This document shows positions 50,395-61,073 of a stretch of 64,000 bases of DNA, piece after piece (positions within the stretch are counted from its first letter, which is position 1; each line of letters starts with the position of its first letter). The position numbers and the translations under genes were made by a program. The notes below the pieces were generated by a model. The model ran no database searches and had not been told where the DNA came from. It saw only the letters and a list, made by a program, of their open reading frames with translations. This stretch comes from Anabaena sp. UHCC 0187 (GTDB lineage Bacteria; Cyanobacteriota; Cyanobacteriia; Cyanobacteriales; Nostocaceae), in the NCBI RefSeq assembly GCF_009712035.1, contig NZ_VILB01000001.1, positions 1 to 64,000 on the forward strand. The letters run 5' to 3'.

Positions 50395-51786
50395 ATGCTA
50401 AATCCTCGTATTGCGGAAATATTAAGAAGTGGTAAACCAGAAGAAACTTTGGTAGTCCAAGGTTGGGTAAGAACAAAACGCGAATTAAAAGGATTTGCGT
50501 TTCTGGAAGTTAATGATGGTTCATCTTTAGGTAATTTGCAAGTTGTTATTAATCAAGATTTACCAGATTATCAAGGAATATTAAAACAAATCAATACAGG
50601 TGCTTCTATAGAAGTATCAGGAGTCCTAGTAGCTTCTCAAGGAAAAGGACAAAGAATAGAATTAAAAGCAGATACAGTGAAAGTATACGGAGACGCTGAT
50701 CCTGATACCTATCCTCTGCAAAAGAAACGTCATTCCTTTGAGTTTCTGCGAACCATTGCCCATTTGCGTCCTCGAACTAACTCTTTTGGTGCAGTATTTC
50801 GGGTGAGAAATGCTTGCGCGACTGCTATTCACCAATTTTTTCAACAACGGGGATTTTTATGGGTGCATACTCCCATTATTACCGCTAGTGATTGTGAAGG
50901 GGCTGGAGAATTATTTAGTGTTACCAATTTCAATTTAAAGAATGTTCCCAAAACTGAAAATCAGGAAATTGATTATAGTCAAGACTTCTTTAGTAAACCC
51001 GCATATTTAACAGTTAGTGGCCAATTAGAAGCCGAAATTATGGCTATGGCTTTTACTAATGTCTATACTTTTGGCCCCACATTCCGGGCGGAAAATTCTA
51101 ATACTTCGCGTCACTTAGCCGAATTTTGGATGGTTGAACCAGAAATGGCTTTTTGTGATTTAGAAGGTGATATGGATTTGGCTGAGGAGTTTCTTAAACA
51201 CATTTTTAAATATGTAATGGAAACCTGTCCTGAAGACATGGAATTTTTTAATGAACGGATTGATAATACTGTTTTGGAAACTGCAAATAACATTATTAAC
51301 AATCAATTTGAAAGGTTGACTTATACAGAAGCAGTCAAACTTTTAGAAAAAGCTGATGTTAAATTTGATTATCCTGTGAATTGGGGTGCAGATTTACAAT
51401 CAGAACATGAACGCTATTTAGCCGAAAACCTGTTTAAAAAACCTGTGATTGTCACAGATTATCCCGCACAAATCAAAGCCTTTTATATGCGGTTGAGTGA
51501 TGATGAAAAAACCGTCCGTGCTATGGATATTCTCGCACCAAAAATAGGGGAAATTATTGGTGGTTCACAACGGGAAGAACGGTTAGATGTCTTAGAAAAA
51601 CGGATATTAGCACAAGGTATGAACCCGGAAGATTTGTGGTGGTATTTAGATTTACGTCGTTATGGTACTGTTCCCCATGCTGGTTTCGGTTTGGGGTTTG
51701 AAAGATTGGTGCAATTTATGACGGGTATGGGGAATATTCGGGATGTAATTCCGTTCCCCCGCACACCACAAAGCGCGGAGTTTTAA
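50395..51786 (+). CDS. asnS: Asparaginyl-tRNA synthetase
   Basis: A 463-residue class IIb aminoacyl-tRNA synthetase. The OB-fold anticodon domain ([20 protein letters not shown]) is followed by the catalytic domain: motif 2 [21 protein letters not shown] and motif 3 [21 protein letters not shown]. The AsnS rather than AspS identity is supported by the short length, [21 protein letters not shown] and the C-terminal [11 protein letters not shown] ending. It is a single gene followed by a perfect terminator. Confidence 0.97.
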   Translation: MLNPRIAEILRSGKPEETLVVQGWVRTKRELKGFAFLEVNDGSSLGNLQVVINQDLPDYQGILKQINTGASIEVSGVLVASQGKGQRIELKADTVKVYGDADPDTYPLQKKRHSFEFLRTIAHLRPRTNSFGAVFRVRNACATAIHQFFQQRGFLWVHTPIITASDCEGAGELFSVTNFNLKNVPKTENQEIDYSQDFFSKPAYLTVSGQLEAEIMAMAFTNVYTFGPTFRAENSNTSRHLAEFWMVEPEMAFCDLEGDMDLAEEFLKHIFKYVMETCPEDMEFFNERIDNTVLETANNIINNQFERLTYTEAVKLLEKADVKFDYPVNWGADLQSEHERYLAENLFKKPVIVTDYPAQIKAFYMRLSDDEKTVRAMDILAPKIGEIIGGSQREERLDVLEKRILAQGMNPEDLWWYLDLRRYGTVPHAGFGLGFERLVQFMTGMGNIRDVIPFPRTPQSAEF

Positions 51787-51793
51787 TGATTGT

Positions 51794-51820
51794 AGAGACG
51801 TTATTGATAACGTCTCTTTT
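51794..51820 (+). terminator. Terminator after asnS
   Basis: AGAGACGTTA and TAACGTCTCT form a perfect ten-pair stem with a four-base loop TTGA, and four T follow. It lies seven bases after the stop. Confidence 0.9.
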
Positions 51821-51888
51821 AAAAATGTTATTTTTCTAATTGCTAACTTTTCGGTTTATATCAAACTCCGGTGAAGTCAAAAATATTT

Positions 51889-54558
51889 TTATACAGCACC
51901 TTGACGAATCATTTCAAATCCATATACATAGATGTCAGCAACCTTATAGCGTTTCTGTTTTTCGCGCCATTCAATAATACCAATCTCTTGTAAAAAAGAA
52001 GCAAACTCTTCAAAATCTGCTATATCATGTGCTGATTCTTGCCATATATTACGTAACTCGTCTTTATCTAAAAAGGCTGATTTTTGCTTGAGAGAATCAA
52101 AAAATTGAGCCAAATCAGGATATTCCTCTTTTATTTCATCACAGCGTTTTTCTGATGCTTTCTTTAACCCGATTTCTAAAGATTTACTTCGCAGTAAACG
52201 GTCAGTAGGTGGTTGAATTGATGATTTTCCTTTATAGCTTAATTCTTGCTCTTTTGCTCCTTCTAATAATATGCTTAAACTTCGAGGAAAAGTAGTATCA
52301 CTTGAGTCTGTTAATCTTTCATAAACCCATCTTGATACATATTTAGCTTTGTCTCCTGTTCTGCGACGACTTCCCCAAAGTAATTCTAAGGCTTTATCAA
52401 TCACTTCTTCACTAGCTTGATCAATACTTTCAACAGCAATAGGAGAGAATCTATCAACTAAATTTTTGAAACCTTCAGATTGTATTACTTGGCGCAGTGC
52501 TAATCTTAAAAAATCAACCCTAGTCCACTGTAAGAGAATATCGCGTCCATTGAAATGACTTCTGTTGTCAAAAATTAAACGATGCCATATATCTTCTCTC
52601 AAGAAAATTTTAAACCTAATTGCTGTTAATCTATTAGCATCACAAGACTGAATTAGTTGAAATAATCCAGTGAGTGCTTGCTGTCTTAATTCTCCTACCT
52701 TACGAAAGTCTTCATCTAAATCATCGTAAAGAAACCATAGCTTTTGAGATTTCTTTTTAGCTTCTTCATTAATTATATCTATAATATCTTTAACTATAAG
52801 TGGAAGATGAGATTGAGTAGATAATTGTAGTAAAGCTTGAGTGCATTCATACTGCCATCTTTCTTTAGGCAACTTACTGATAATTTCTTTGATTTCACTA
52901 AATTTGTCACTTCTAGGGAATTTAAATAAATCTTCTTGATGACACCTCAATAGTAAATAAGCCCTCCAAAAAGCTTCCCATGACCCATTATTTTGCTGCA
53001 AACTTTGATGGATAGTTTGGAATTCATCACGAACGGGGCGGCTTTCCTTAAAGCTGCCATGAGCCGACAAAAATACAGTATTATCCAACCGTCCATGAGC
53101 TAGTCTTTGAGCCACACTTTTGTGTTTGAGAAAAAGCGAATACAGAGCAGTTTTACCTGTTCCCTTTCGTCCTCTTATCAAACAGGTTGTATCATCTAAA
53201 AATTTGTCAAAATCAGTGGTGCGCTGAAATAGTAGATTCAAATTCTGTTTTGTATCAGCAGCATTGACTTCAGGAAATTGTAGGCTTTCAATAATTGGCC
53301 AGCGTTTCTCTAAATTAGTTAAAATATTTTTGCGTTGGAGTTCATCAGTTTCCTCATCAATCAAATTGGCAATTTTATTATAATAATCTAGTAAAGCTGG
53401 CACGGGATAATTTTCAGCTAAAGCAATTGGCGACAGGTAAGGAACTACTAAAGCTTCTTCTATTTTTAATTGGGAATTATCTAAATCCTCCTCGTCATTA
53501 TTTTCATTGGTTACTGTTTTTATCCTTTCAATCAAAGATTTCCAAACTTTTTTTACTTTAGATAAACCAATTTTAGTAACATCAGGGACAGGAGAAAAAA
53601 CAAATTTAATTTGTAGATTTTTAAAACTCTGAAGAGATTGTAAAAGGACTTCTATTCCCTGTTTATTTTGTTCATTAGGAAAAAGAAAAATGATTGCTTC
53701 GTCAGCAGCTTGGATTAATGATAAAGCTCCCCATTGATTAATTCCCGTTCTCGAATCAATTAAGAGAATATCTGGTTTTAATTGTTCGTAAATTTCTCGC
53801 TTGAAAATAGTCCAAAGATTTTGATCTCCATCAATAACAGTATTAGCATGAAGATCATCAACCTTAGAAATATAATCAAGACTAAGACAACCAGCAGGAA
53901 CAACAAATAATCTTCCTGTAGCGTTAGGTATTCTCACTTCACCAAATATTTCAGTAATTGAAATACTCGGATCTATTCCTTCTGGTAAATAGGAACGTTC
54001 ATAAAAATAGTCAACAATTCCATATTTTGGTTGTGGTTGTAGGTTAAATGCTGTACTTAAACCAGGTGCTTCTAAATCTAAATCTACAGCTACAACTTTA
54101 CGTCCTCGCATTGCTAAAATCCAAGCAACATGAGTTAATGCTGTAGTGCGTCCTACTCCTCCTTTAAAGGAATAAAATGTCACTGTTCTGGGTAAATTGA
54201 GTTCGCGCTGAGGTGCTATTGATTGATTTTGTGGGTTTGCTGCTTGGATAGCTAAATCTTGCCAAGTATGTATTGATGCTGGATCAAAAATCTGTGGCGG
54301 TGAAATATTAAGTAATTCAGCTTCTTGAAGTGTATATAGTGAGAGAAAACCAGGAGATAAATGAGGAACTTGTGATTGAAGTAAGTTAGAAATTTGTTCT
54401 TTACGTTGAGGAATAGATAAACCTATAAAGCGATCGCTCACAATAGTCAAATTCAATAAACCAGATGTAGAAATATTTACATCAACCCATTCCTGTGACT
54501 TCTGTACATACTGGTTTGTAATATCCTGTTTTAGTAAAACCTGCCAATTTTCCTGCAT
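51889..54558 (-). CDS. Double P-loop NTPase: ParA-like domain fused to Sll1717-like ATPase
   Basis: An 889-residue protein with three parts. Residues 1-90 are a small alpha/beta domain; the stretch LNLTIVSDRFIGLSIPQRKE recalls the BolA fold. Residues 125-430 are a ParA/MinD-like SIMIBI ATPase with deviant Walker A FKGGVGRTTALTHVAW, DLDLEAPGL, and DILLIDSRTG. Residues 450-890 are a second P-loop module, IRGRKGTGKTALYSLFL with Walker B LWFLYDDLDED and LREDIW, which resembles the Sll1717 family of STAND-like ATPases. Together with the HEPN-like gene 12 bp upstream it forms a likely conflict or defence operon. No such system is known to me in this exact form. Confidence 0.72.
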   Translation of the reverse strand: MQENWQVLLKQDITNQYVQKSQEWVDVNISTSGLLNLTIVSDRFIGLSIPQRKEQISNLLQSQVPHLSPGFLSLYTLQEAELLNISPPQIFDPASIHTWQDLAIQAANPQNQSIAPQRELNLPRTVTFYSFKGGVGRTTALTHVAWILAMRGRKVVAVDLDLEAPGLSTAFNLQPQPKYGIVDYFYERSYLPEGIDPSISITEIFGEVRIPNATGRLFVVPAGCLSLDYISKVDDLHANTVIDGDQNLWTIFKREIYEQLKPDILLIDSRTGINQWGALSLIQAADEAIIFLFPNEQNKQGIEVLLQSLQSFKNLQIKFVFSPVPDVTKIGLSKVKKVWKSLIERIKTVTNENNDEEDLDNSQLKIEEALVVPYLSPIALAENYPVPALLDYYNKIANLIDEETDELQRKNILTNLEKRWPIIESLQFPEVNAADTKQNLNLLFQRTTDFDKFLDDTTCLIRGRKGTGKTALYSLFLKHKSVAQRLAHGRLDNTVFLSAHGSFKESRPVRDEFQTIHQSLQQNNGSWEAFWRAYLLLRCHQEDLFKFPRSDKFSEIKEIISKLPKERWQYECTQALLQLSTQSHLPLIVKDIIDIINEEAKKKSQKLWFLYDDLDEDFRKVGELRQQALTGLFQLIQSCDANRLTAIRFKIFLREDIWHRLIFDNRSHFNGRDILLQWTRVDFLRLALRQVIQSEGFKNLVDRFSPIAVESIDQASEEVIDKALELLWGSRRRTGDKAKYVSRWVYERLTDSSDTTFPRSLSILLEGAKEQELSYKGKSSIQPPTDRLLRSKSLEIGLKKASEKRCDEIKEEYPDLAQFFDSLKQKSAFLDKDELRNIWQESAHDIADFEEFASFLQEIGIIEWREKQKRYKVADIYVYGFEMIRQGAV

Positions 54559-54570
54559 TTGATCACCTCT

Positions 54571-54963
54571 TTAAAGTTGAGTAGCTTGCTTCAGTAACCA
54601 ACTTTTGATACTTGTGTATGCGTATAACCAGCGTTTGTAATTTAATTCATCAGGTTCGATACTAGAATAACGCATATCTATGAAATGTTGACCCATTGGA
54701 TTTTCCACTTGATCAAGCCATTTTCTTCCTTCTGAAAAATTATCAATTCTAGATTTAAGTTTATTATGTTGTTTAAGAAGTTCTGTGTAACTATGTGTCC
54801 TCAAGTTTTGACTTGCAACCCCAGGTAGAGTATTAGAAATAATTGCCTTTAGTAAGCACTCAATGGTTACACCACCAAAGTGCATAGCTCCAACTTTCCT
54901 AACAGGGTTTAGTGTTTCAGTATCAGTATGGCGCTCCATAAAAGCTGCCTGGTAATCTTCCAT
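54571..54963 (-). CDS. HEPN-like protein, first gene of P-loop operon
   Basis: A 130-residue all-helical protein. VGAMHFGGVTIECLLKAIIS resembles the first helix-turn of HEPN/MNT-associated proteins (a four-helix bundle with a conserved His followed by ExxLKA), and YKRWLYAYTSIKSWLLKQ resembles the last helix. The canonical RNase motif R-x4-6-H is not evident, although RYSS sits in the right place. HEPN domains act as RNases or RNA-binding partners in toxin-antitoxin and abortive systems. It starts the unit, with the NTPase 12 bp downstream. Confidence 0.55.
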   Translation of the reverse strand: MEDYQAAFMERHTDTETLNPVRKVGAMHFGGVTIECLLKAIISNTLPGVASQNLRTHSYTELLKQHNKLKSRIDNFSEGRKWLDQVENPMGQHFIDMRYSSIEPDELNYKRWLYAYTSIKSWLLKQATQL

Positions 54964-55192
54964 ACTTGTTAAACTTAAAGTTCAAGCTTGATTCAGTATA
55001 TTATTAAATTAGGATTTTTAAGCTAAAAATTAAGCATTAACAACAAAAAACAGCCAACCCTTTCCAGAAACAGCGATTATTCAAACTCGAAAAACCCGAA
55101 CAAAACCTGAGTTTTAGGATCAGTAAATTGGTGAAAAATCTCTGAAACGACATGATAATATTCATTCTGTCCGAATATAGTAATATTAGTTA

Positions 55193-55639
55193 ATGGTAAA
55201 ACTCTACTATCGCGGCATGACAGACGAAAATGGCAAGCCCAAAATCGGTCGAAGTGCCAGACTATTAGGAGTTAGACTGGGTATTGATATAAATATCAAG
55301 CAAATGCCCGTAGATAGTCTAGATGAGCAAGGCTATTTATTACCAGAGTCAGAGCGTGAGTTTCAAGGTGAGCTTGTTGATGTTGCCATTGTAAATACAG
55401 GGGGAATGTCCGTTTCCCTCTCCATTGAAGCTTTACCAGCACCTCGCAAACCTGCTAAATTTGGTGGATATGGAAAAGATCCCCTATGGCAAATTGATGA
55501 TAGTAACATCACTGGAGATTTACAAGCTGTTCAGGATAGCCCAACCCACGTTAGCATTTCGCCAAGAGTTACAATGTTACTAGAAAGGTACGAATTAGCC
55601 TTGGCAAACACCCAAGATTATTGGGAAAGAATTGATTAG
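55193..55639 (+). CDS. Tse2-like ADP-ribosyltransferase toxin candidate
   Basis: A 148-residue protein that I match to the Tse2 toxin fold from memory. LYYRGMTDENGKPKIGR is the N-terminal LYRG-like strand, VNTGGMSVSLSIEALPAP compares with the DTGGxS segment, and THVSISPRVTMLLERYELAL with the final THYxIxPxxxM helix. Tse2 proteins are NAD-dependent toxins delivered by type VI secretion in Pseudomonas and used as plain toxins elsewhere. No secretion genes are near. The next gene, 19 bp on, is a possible immunity protein. Confidence 0.55.
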   Translation: MVKLYYRGMTDENGKPKIGRSARLLGVRLGIDINIKQMPVDSLDEQGYLLPESEREFQGELVDVAIVNTGGMSVSLSIEALPAPRKPAKFGGYGKDPLWQIDDSNITGDLQAVQDSPTHVSISPRVTMLLERYELALANTQDYWERID

Positions 55640-55658
55640 AACTAAATAGGAGGTAGGT

Positions 55659-56183
55659 ATGGCATGGATATTTAGTTTATCAGCAGAGTGTGGCTCTGAT
55701 GAAAGCAGTGCTAAGGAATTTGCTCAATATTTTCAGCAGAGTCCCATCGAACTACTATGGGCAATGCTAGATGTTAATTTATACCCATGTCGTGCAGACA
55801 CTTTTCAAGATATAGAAAATAATTGGTGGTGTCGGTTTTCCCCAAATCATATCAGTGAACGGGGAATAGATAGCCCTAAAAATCCCTATTTAATGGAACA
55901 GTTAGTTATATCACTCTATTCATCTCTAGAGTTTGCTCCTCCATTTCGTTATGCTTTAGTTGGTGTAGAAGTTGATGAATTTAGAACCCATAGTGAACTA
56001 ATAGAAGATTTACCTAATTTATCTATTCCAGGATTAGTTTTATCTACAGCACTTGCAGAGGAAGTAAAAACATTACCAGGTTTCCAACCATTTAGTTCTG
56101 GTTATGTTTGGCAACCTTATCCTGATCAGATGGTATCCCCAGAATTAAAAAATCAGCCTGATGAAATTTTATCTGTAAGTTAA
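55659..56183 (+). CDS. Possible immunity protein to Tse2-like toxin
   Basis: A 174-residue soluble protein: MAWIFSLSAECGSDESSAKE, a long acidic middle (FRYALVGVEVDEFRTHSELI) and a C-terminal tail with WQPYPDQMVSPELKN. It has the acidic, globular look of immunity proteins and no other domain is recognised. A good ribosome-binding site (AGGAGG) stands 10 bases before the ATG. It directly follows the putative Tse2-like toxin gene on the same strand; the immunity role is inferred from that position. Confidence 0.55.
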   Translation: MAWIFSLSAECGSDESSAKEFAQYFQQSPIELLWAMLDVNLYPCRADTFQDIENNWWCRFSPNHISERGIDSPKNPYLMEQLVISLYSSLEFAPPFRYALVGVEVDEFRTHSELIEDLPNLSIPGLVLSTALAEEVKTLPGFQPFSSGYVWQPYPDQMVSPELKNQPDEILSVS

Positions 56184-56198
56184 AACTCAATATTCTCT

Positions 56199-56225
56199 CT
56201 GAGCCTCCGCGCCTCTGCGTGAGAC
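56199..56225. repeat. Dispersed CGCAGAGGCGCGGAGG repeat (reverse)
   Basis: GAGCCTCCGCGCCTCTGCGT is the reverse complement of the dispersed CGCAGAGGCGC repeat also seen at 14529-14571 and 33544-33571. It is next to the groEL terminator. Confidence 0.55.
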
Positions 56226-56256
56226 AAAAAAATAGCCGCCCCCTTGCGGAAGCGGC
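56226..56256 (-). terminator. Terminator after groEL
   Basis: On the minus strand GCCGC (from 56256) pairs with GCGGC and seven T follow. It lies 34 bp beyond the groEL stop and would end the groESL transcript. Confidence 0.75.
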
Positions 56257-56289
56257 CATTATTCAAACTAGGAAAACTACTAAAAGATT

Positions 56290-57966
<1,677 letters not shown>

Positions 57967-58031
57967 TCAAAGAAATTGGTGAGTGGTGAACAGGTAATTA
58001 GGAAAACTCCCTACCCATCACCCATGCCCAA

Positions 58032-58343
58032 TTAGCTGACGATTGCTAAAATGTCTTTTTCAGAAAGCAATACATATTCTTCTGTAGCCAGCTTGATATC
58101 GGTGCCAGCGTACTTGGAGTACAACACTTTATCGCCAACATTAATGTCCATTGTTTGACGAGTACCGTCGTCATTACGCTTGCCAGGGCCAACAGCGGCG
58201 ATTTCGCCAACTTGGGGTTTTTCCTGAGCATTATCGGGTAAAAACAAACCGCCTGCGGTTTTTTCTTGGGGTGCGCTTACTTTGATGAAAACGCGATCGC
58301 CCAGGGGCTTAACGGTGGAAACGCTTAAAGATACGGCTGCCAT
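58032..58343 (-). CDS. groS: Co-chaperonin GroES
   Basis: A 103-residue Hsp10 lid of the GroEL ring. [12 protein letters not shown], the mobile loop [20 protein letters not shown] and the [15 protein letters not shown] stretch are typical. The start ATG at 58343 ([15 protein letters not shown]) gives a slightly extended N-terminus compared with E. coli GroES, as usual in cyanobacteria. A CIRCE operator 19 bp upstream shows HrcA control. Confidence 0.97.
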   Translation of the reverse strand: MAAVSLSVSTVKPLGDRVFIKVSAPQEKTAGGLFLPDNAQEKPQVGEIAAVGPGKRNDDGTRQTMDINVGDKVLYSKYAGTDIKLATEEYVLLSEKDILAIVS

Positions 58344-58361
58344 ACAAAATTTCTTGCTAAA

Positions 58362-58388
58362 TTAGCACTCTCGACTCATGAGTGCTAA
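58362..58388. promoter_or_regulatory. CIRCE operator of groESL
   Basis: TTAGCACTC-N9-GAGTGCTAA is a perfect match to the CIRCE inverted repeat bound by the heat-shock repressor HrcA. It lies directly before groES on the minus strand. Confidence 0.98.
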
Positions 58389-59319
58389 TCTAGCTTCTTA
58401 TCGGACATAATAGCAATCATGACTTGTGTACGGGTTTCCGAACTAAGGTCAGGGTGGCGATACTTAAGTGCAAATATCCAATTATTTTAGTTGTCAGGGT
58501 TTGTTGCGTAAGTAATGAATATTTTTATATGGACAACTTTATTTGCAAACTTGGGAAATTGTTATAGAACTGTAATCAGGGATCTACTCAATGAGTAACA
58601 GCACAGTGATCCACGAACAGGCATCTCATCCCTAAAACTACTAGGGAACAGAGAACAGGTGAAAATGACAATTCCCCCTTCACACAAAAACTATAGCTTT
58701 TGTGCGGCTAAAAACAGATAAATGCTCAATTCTGTTACAAATCGGCTAGTCTAGAACTTAGGAATGTTGTAAACCAAGGCTGGAGGAGCGATAACTCCAT
58801 CTTTTACCACACAGTTATTCCATAGGCATCTTCACAGCCCAAGCCAAAAACTTGCGTGTTTGTTGTTCTAGAACGATAATGGTAGTTTACCTAGATGGGG
58901 TCTGGTATCGCCAATTAAATCCAGAAGTCATTAGAGTAGGTCATCCAAGACCAGTAAATTGGCAATTAGTATGGTGAAAAAATCTGTATTTTTAACCCAT
59001 GCTTGGCCAAAGAATTCCCCGGTTGATTTTGAGCCTCTGATAGAGGCCTCACATCCGAAGGATAAGTAAAGCAGCAGTATGCCAATGAAAGCGCGGGTGA
59101 GTTTTGAGCTAGGGTCATCTTGAAAAAATATCAACTTGTGAATCACAAGGATGATAATTTAGTCAGGGTTTGTTAGCCTGCATCTTTCAAACGGATCTAT
59201 AATAGCGCATTATAAAGACTACTGCTATACGTATCCTTACTAGACTTTTTCCATCCACCTGCTAGTCTGTTGAAAGTGACTAACACTTTTAAGACTTCGG
59301 AGCGGTAAAAATCAGTTAA
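58389..59319. other. Divergent control region between groESL and rre1
   Basis: 930 bp with only one short possible gene (58879-58977). It holds the groESL promoter at its left end. A palindrome CTTGTGAATCACAAG (59135-59149) and a nine-pair inverted repeat GACTTCGGA/TCCGAAGTC (59293-59301 and 59340-59348) lie just before the Rre1 coding start. Confidence 0.5.
58879..58977 (+). CDS. Possible 32-residue small protein
   Basis: ATG to TGA gives 32 residues with a natural mix (MVVYLDGVWYRQLNPEVIRV and so on, ending in NWQLVW). It is an isolated short frame between groESL and rre1, without a clear ribosome-binding site. The amphipathic, Trp/Tyr-rich sequence looks less random than most open frames of this size, but nothing else supports it. 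Confidence 0.3.
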   Translation: MVVYLDGVWYRQLNPEVIRVGHPRPVNWQLVW

Positions 59320-59348
59320 GTGGGACAAAAACGACAACATCCGAAGTC
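59293..59348 (+). promoter_or_regulatory. Inverted repeat in rre1 leader
   Basis: GACTTCGGA at 59293 and TCCGAAGTC at 59340 can pair in the transcript over a 38-nt loop. The second arm would lie inside the coding region if translation began at GTG 59320, so the structure favours a later start (ATG 59383 or 59428). It could regulate rre1 translation. Confidence 0.45.
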
Positions 59349-59382
59349 ATCCACCATACAGGATAACTATATCAATACCTTA

Positions 59383-60060
59383 ATGGATCGAAGCGCGATA
59401 AGTGCCACAGTTATGAAAGAACCCAGCATGAAAGACCACAAACGACTTCTACTTATTGATGATGACCCTAACCTCATCTTGCTGGTGAAGGATTACTTAG
59501 AGTTCCGGGGCTATGAAGTCATCACCGCTGAAAACGGAAGAGAAGCTCTGGACATTCTCGAAACTGAAGTTCCAGACATGATCATCTGTGACGTGATGAT
59601 GCCGGAAATGGACGGATACACCTTTGTAGAACAAGTGCGACAAAACGAACGCACTAGTTGGATTCCCGTTCTCTTCCTCTCAGCTAAGGGTCAAAGTGCA
59701 GACCGAGTTAAGGGTTTAAATAAAGGCGCTGACGTATATATGGTCAAGCCTTTTGAACCTGAAGAACTCGTAGCACAAGTAGAATCTTCACTTAAGCAAA
59801 CTGTTCGTTGGAAAGAACACCAAACCAAGGGCGGCGAGAACGGTTCTCGCATCCAAGTTCCTTTCGATGTCCAGTTAACCCCAACCGAACTGAAAGTAGT
59901 CCAGTTCGTAGCTAGGGGTTTAGCAAACCGCGAAATCGCTGAAGAATTAAATGTTAGTCAGCGGACTGTTGAAAGCCACGTGTCCAATATGTTGGGCAAA
60001 ACCAATCTCCACAACCGGACTGAATTAGCACGGTGGGCGATTGAAAATCAAATGGCTTAA
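59383..60060 (+). CDS. rre1: NarL-type response regulator Rre1 (Ycf29-like)
   Basis: A two-component response regulator with an N-terminal receiver and a C-terminal LuxR/NarL helix-turn-helix. LLLIDDDPNLILLVKDYLEF supplies the acidic pair, MIICDVMMPEMDGYTF the phospho-Asp, and MVKPFEPEEL the conserved Lys. The output domain is LTPTELKVVQFVARGLANRE with ELNVSQRTVESHVSNML. It matches cyanobacterial Rre1/plastid Ycf29, partner of Hik34/Hik2 in heat and salt stress. The start is uncertain: GTG 59320, ATG 59383 (used) or ATG 59428. groESL, a known Rre1-type stress target, lies upstream. Confidence 0.85.
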   Translation: MDRSAISATVMKEPSMKDHKRLLLIDDDPNLILLVKDYLEFRGYEVITAENGREALDILETEVPDMIICDVMMPEMDGYTFVEQVRQNERTSWIPVLFLSAKGQSADRVKGLNKGADVYMVKPFEPEELVAQVESSLKQTVRWKEHQTKGGENGSRIQVPFDVQLTPTELKVVQFVARGLANREIAEELNVSQRTVESHVSNMLGKTNLHNRTELARWAIENQMA

Positions 60061-60145
60061 ACAATTTTAGATTTTGGATTTTGGATTTTGGATGATTCAT
60101 CTAAAGTCTAAAGTCCAGAATTTTTGATTGGTAATTTGGAAAAAA

Positions 60146-60727
60146 TTATGCTGGAGGTTGAAAATTTACATCTTCATAAAGTTGCACCATTGTTCCCTCA
60201 AAGTTAATGCTGTGTAATTGAAATGAACTTTCTTCTCCTGCATAAGACTGTAATACCCAAAGTCCTTGATCATTGCGTCGAAAACATTCAACTCTAGGTT
60301 TTTTCGGATTAATTAAAATATATTCTTGTAAGGTTTCTAAAGTTTGATAATCGGCGAATTTATCGCCTCGATCAAATCCTTCTGTAGAATCAGATAAAAC
60401 TTCAATTATTAAACAGGGAAATCTTTTATATCCAAGTGTCTCTTGATCACGTTGGTCGCAAGTTATCATAATATCAGGATAAAAAAATCTATTTAAAGAT
60501 TCAATTCTGGCTTTCATATCAGAAATATATACCCGACAACCAGAACCACGCACATGATTACGAAGTAGTGTAAACAAGTTTACAGCAATAGTAACATGAG
60601 CTTCTAACGCGCCAGCCATTGCGTAGATATATCCATCAATATATTCATGCTTAACGGGGCTGTTTTCTTCTAATTCTAAATATTCTTCTGGGGTGATGTA
60701 AATTTGGGGAGAAGCAACCATATTCAA
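60146..60727 (-). CDS. Uma2 family endonuclease-like protein
   Basis: A 193-residue PD-(D/E)XK-fold protein of the Uma2 (DUF820) family, which is strongly expanded in cyanobacteria. YITPEEYLELEENSPVKHEY and the later FYPDIMITCDQRD and CLIIEVLSDSTEGFDRGDKF stretches give the Asp-Glu active-site frame; LINPKKPRVECFRRN completes the fold. Biological roles are unproven. It is followed upstream by an unrelated small gene on the same strand, 40 bp away. Confidence 0.9.
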   Translation of the reverse strand: MNMVASPQIYITPEEYLELEENSPVKHEYIDGYIYAMAGALEAHVTIAVNLFTLLRNHVRGSGCRVYISDMKARIESLNRFFYPDIMITCDQRDQETLGYKRFPCLIIEVLSDSTEGFDRGDKFADYQTLETLQEYILINPKKPRVECFRRNDQGLWVLQSYAGEESSFQLHSINFEGTMVQLYEDVNFQPPA

Positions 60728-60767
60728 AACCTCACAAATAAGATTATAAATTATTAACCCCTGCTAT

Positions 60768-61073
60768 TCAAACTAAACTAGCCATTTGTAACAGATTAAC
60801 AGAATCTTGATTTAGTCTTTGCATAAATTCCTTAGTTAATTTTACCATTGCCTCATGGGTATCACCATATTTTTGTTTATATGTTAAGTGGATACTAAAA
60901 TCTAAACTTTCAGCAACTTTCGCTCTTTCCGGGATTTTATTAGCGAAAGTTGGGGGGAAAAAAGGATTCACAATAATAAAGTTTAAATTCTGCGTTTGAG
61001 CAACTGTTCCATTATAACGAGAAATTAAAGTTCCTATGGGGTTGATGTGATGTTCATAATCTTGATTAAACAT
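60768..61073 (-). CDS. Unknown 101-residue protein
   Basis: A soluble protein with MFNQDYEHHINPIGTLISRY at the start, a middle stretch NLNFIIVNPFFPPTFANKIP and a helical C-terminus (EAMVKLTKEFMQRLNQD). I do not recognise a family. It is on the same strand as the Uma2 gene and might be co-transcribed with it. The amino-acid mix suggests a real gene; it may be a fragment of a larger one. Confidence 0.5.
   Translation of the reverse strand: MFNQDYEHHINPIGTLISRYNGTVAQTQNLNFIIVNPFFPPTFANKIPERAKVAESLDFSIHLTYKQKYGDTHEAMVKLTKEFMQRLNQDSVNLLQMASLV

Noticed and set aside
51889-54558. Interpretation of the double P-loop protein as a chromosome-partition ParA
   Set aside because: It is fused to a second ATPase module, has no ParB or parS nearby, and lies in accessory DNA, so a segregation role is unlikely.
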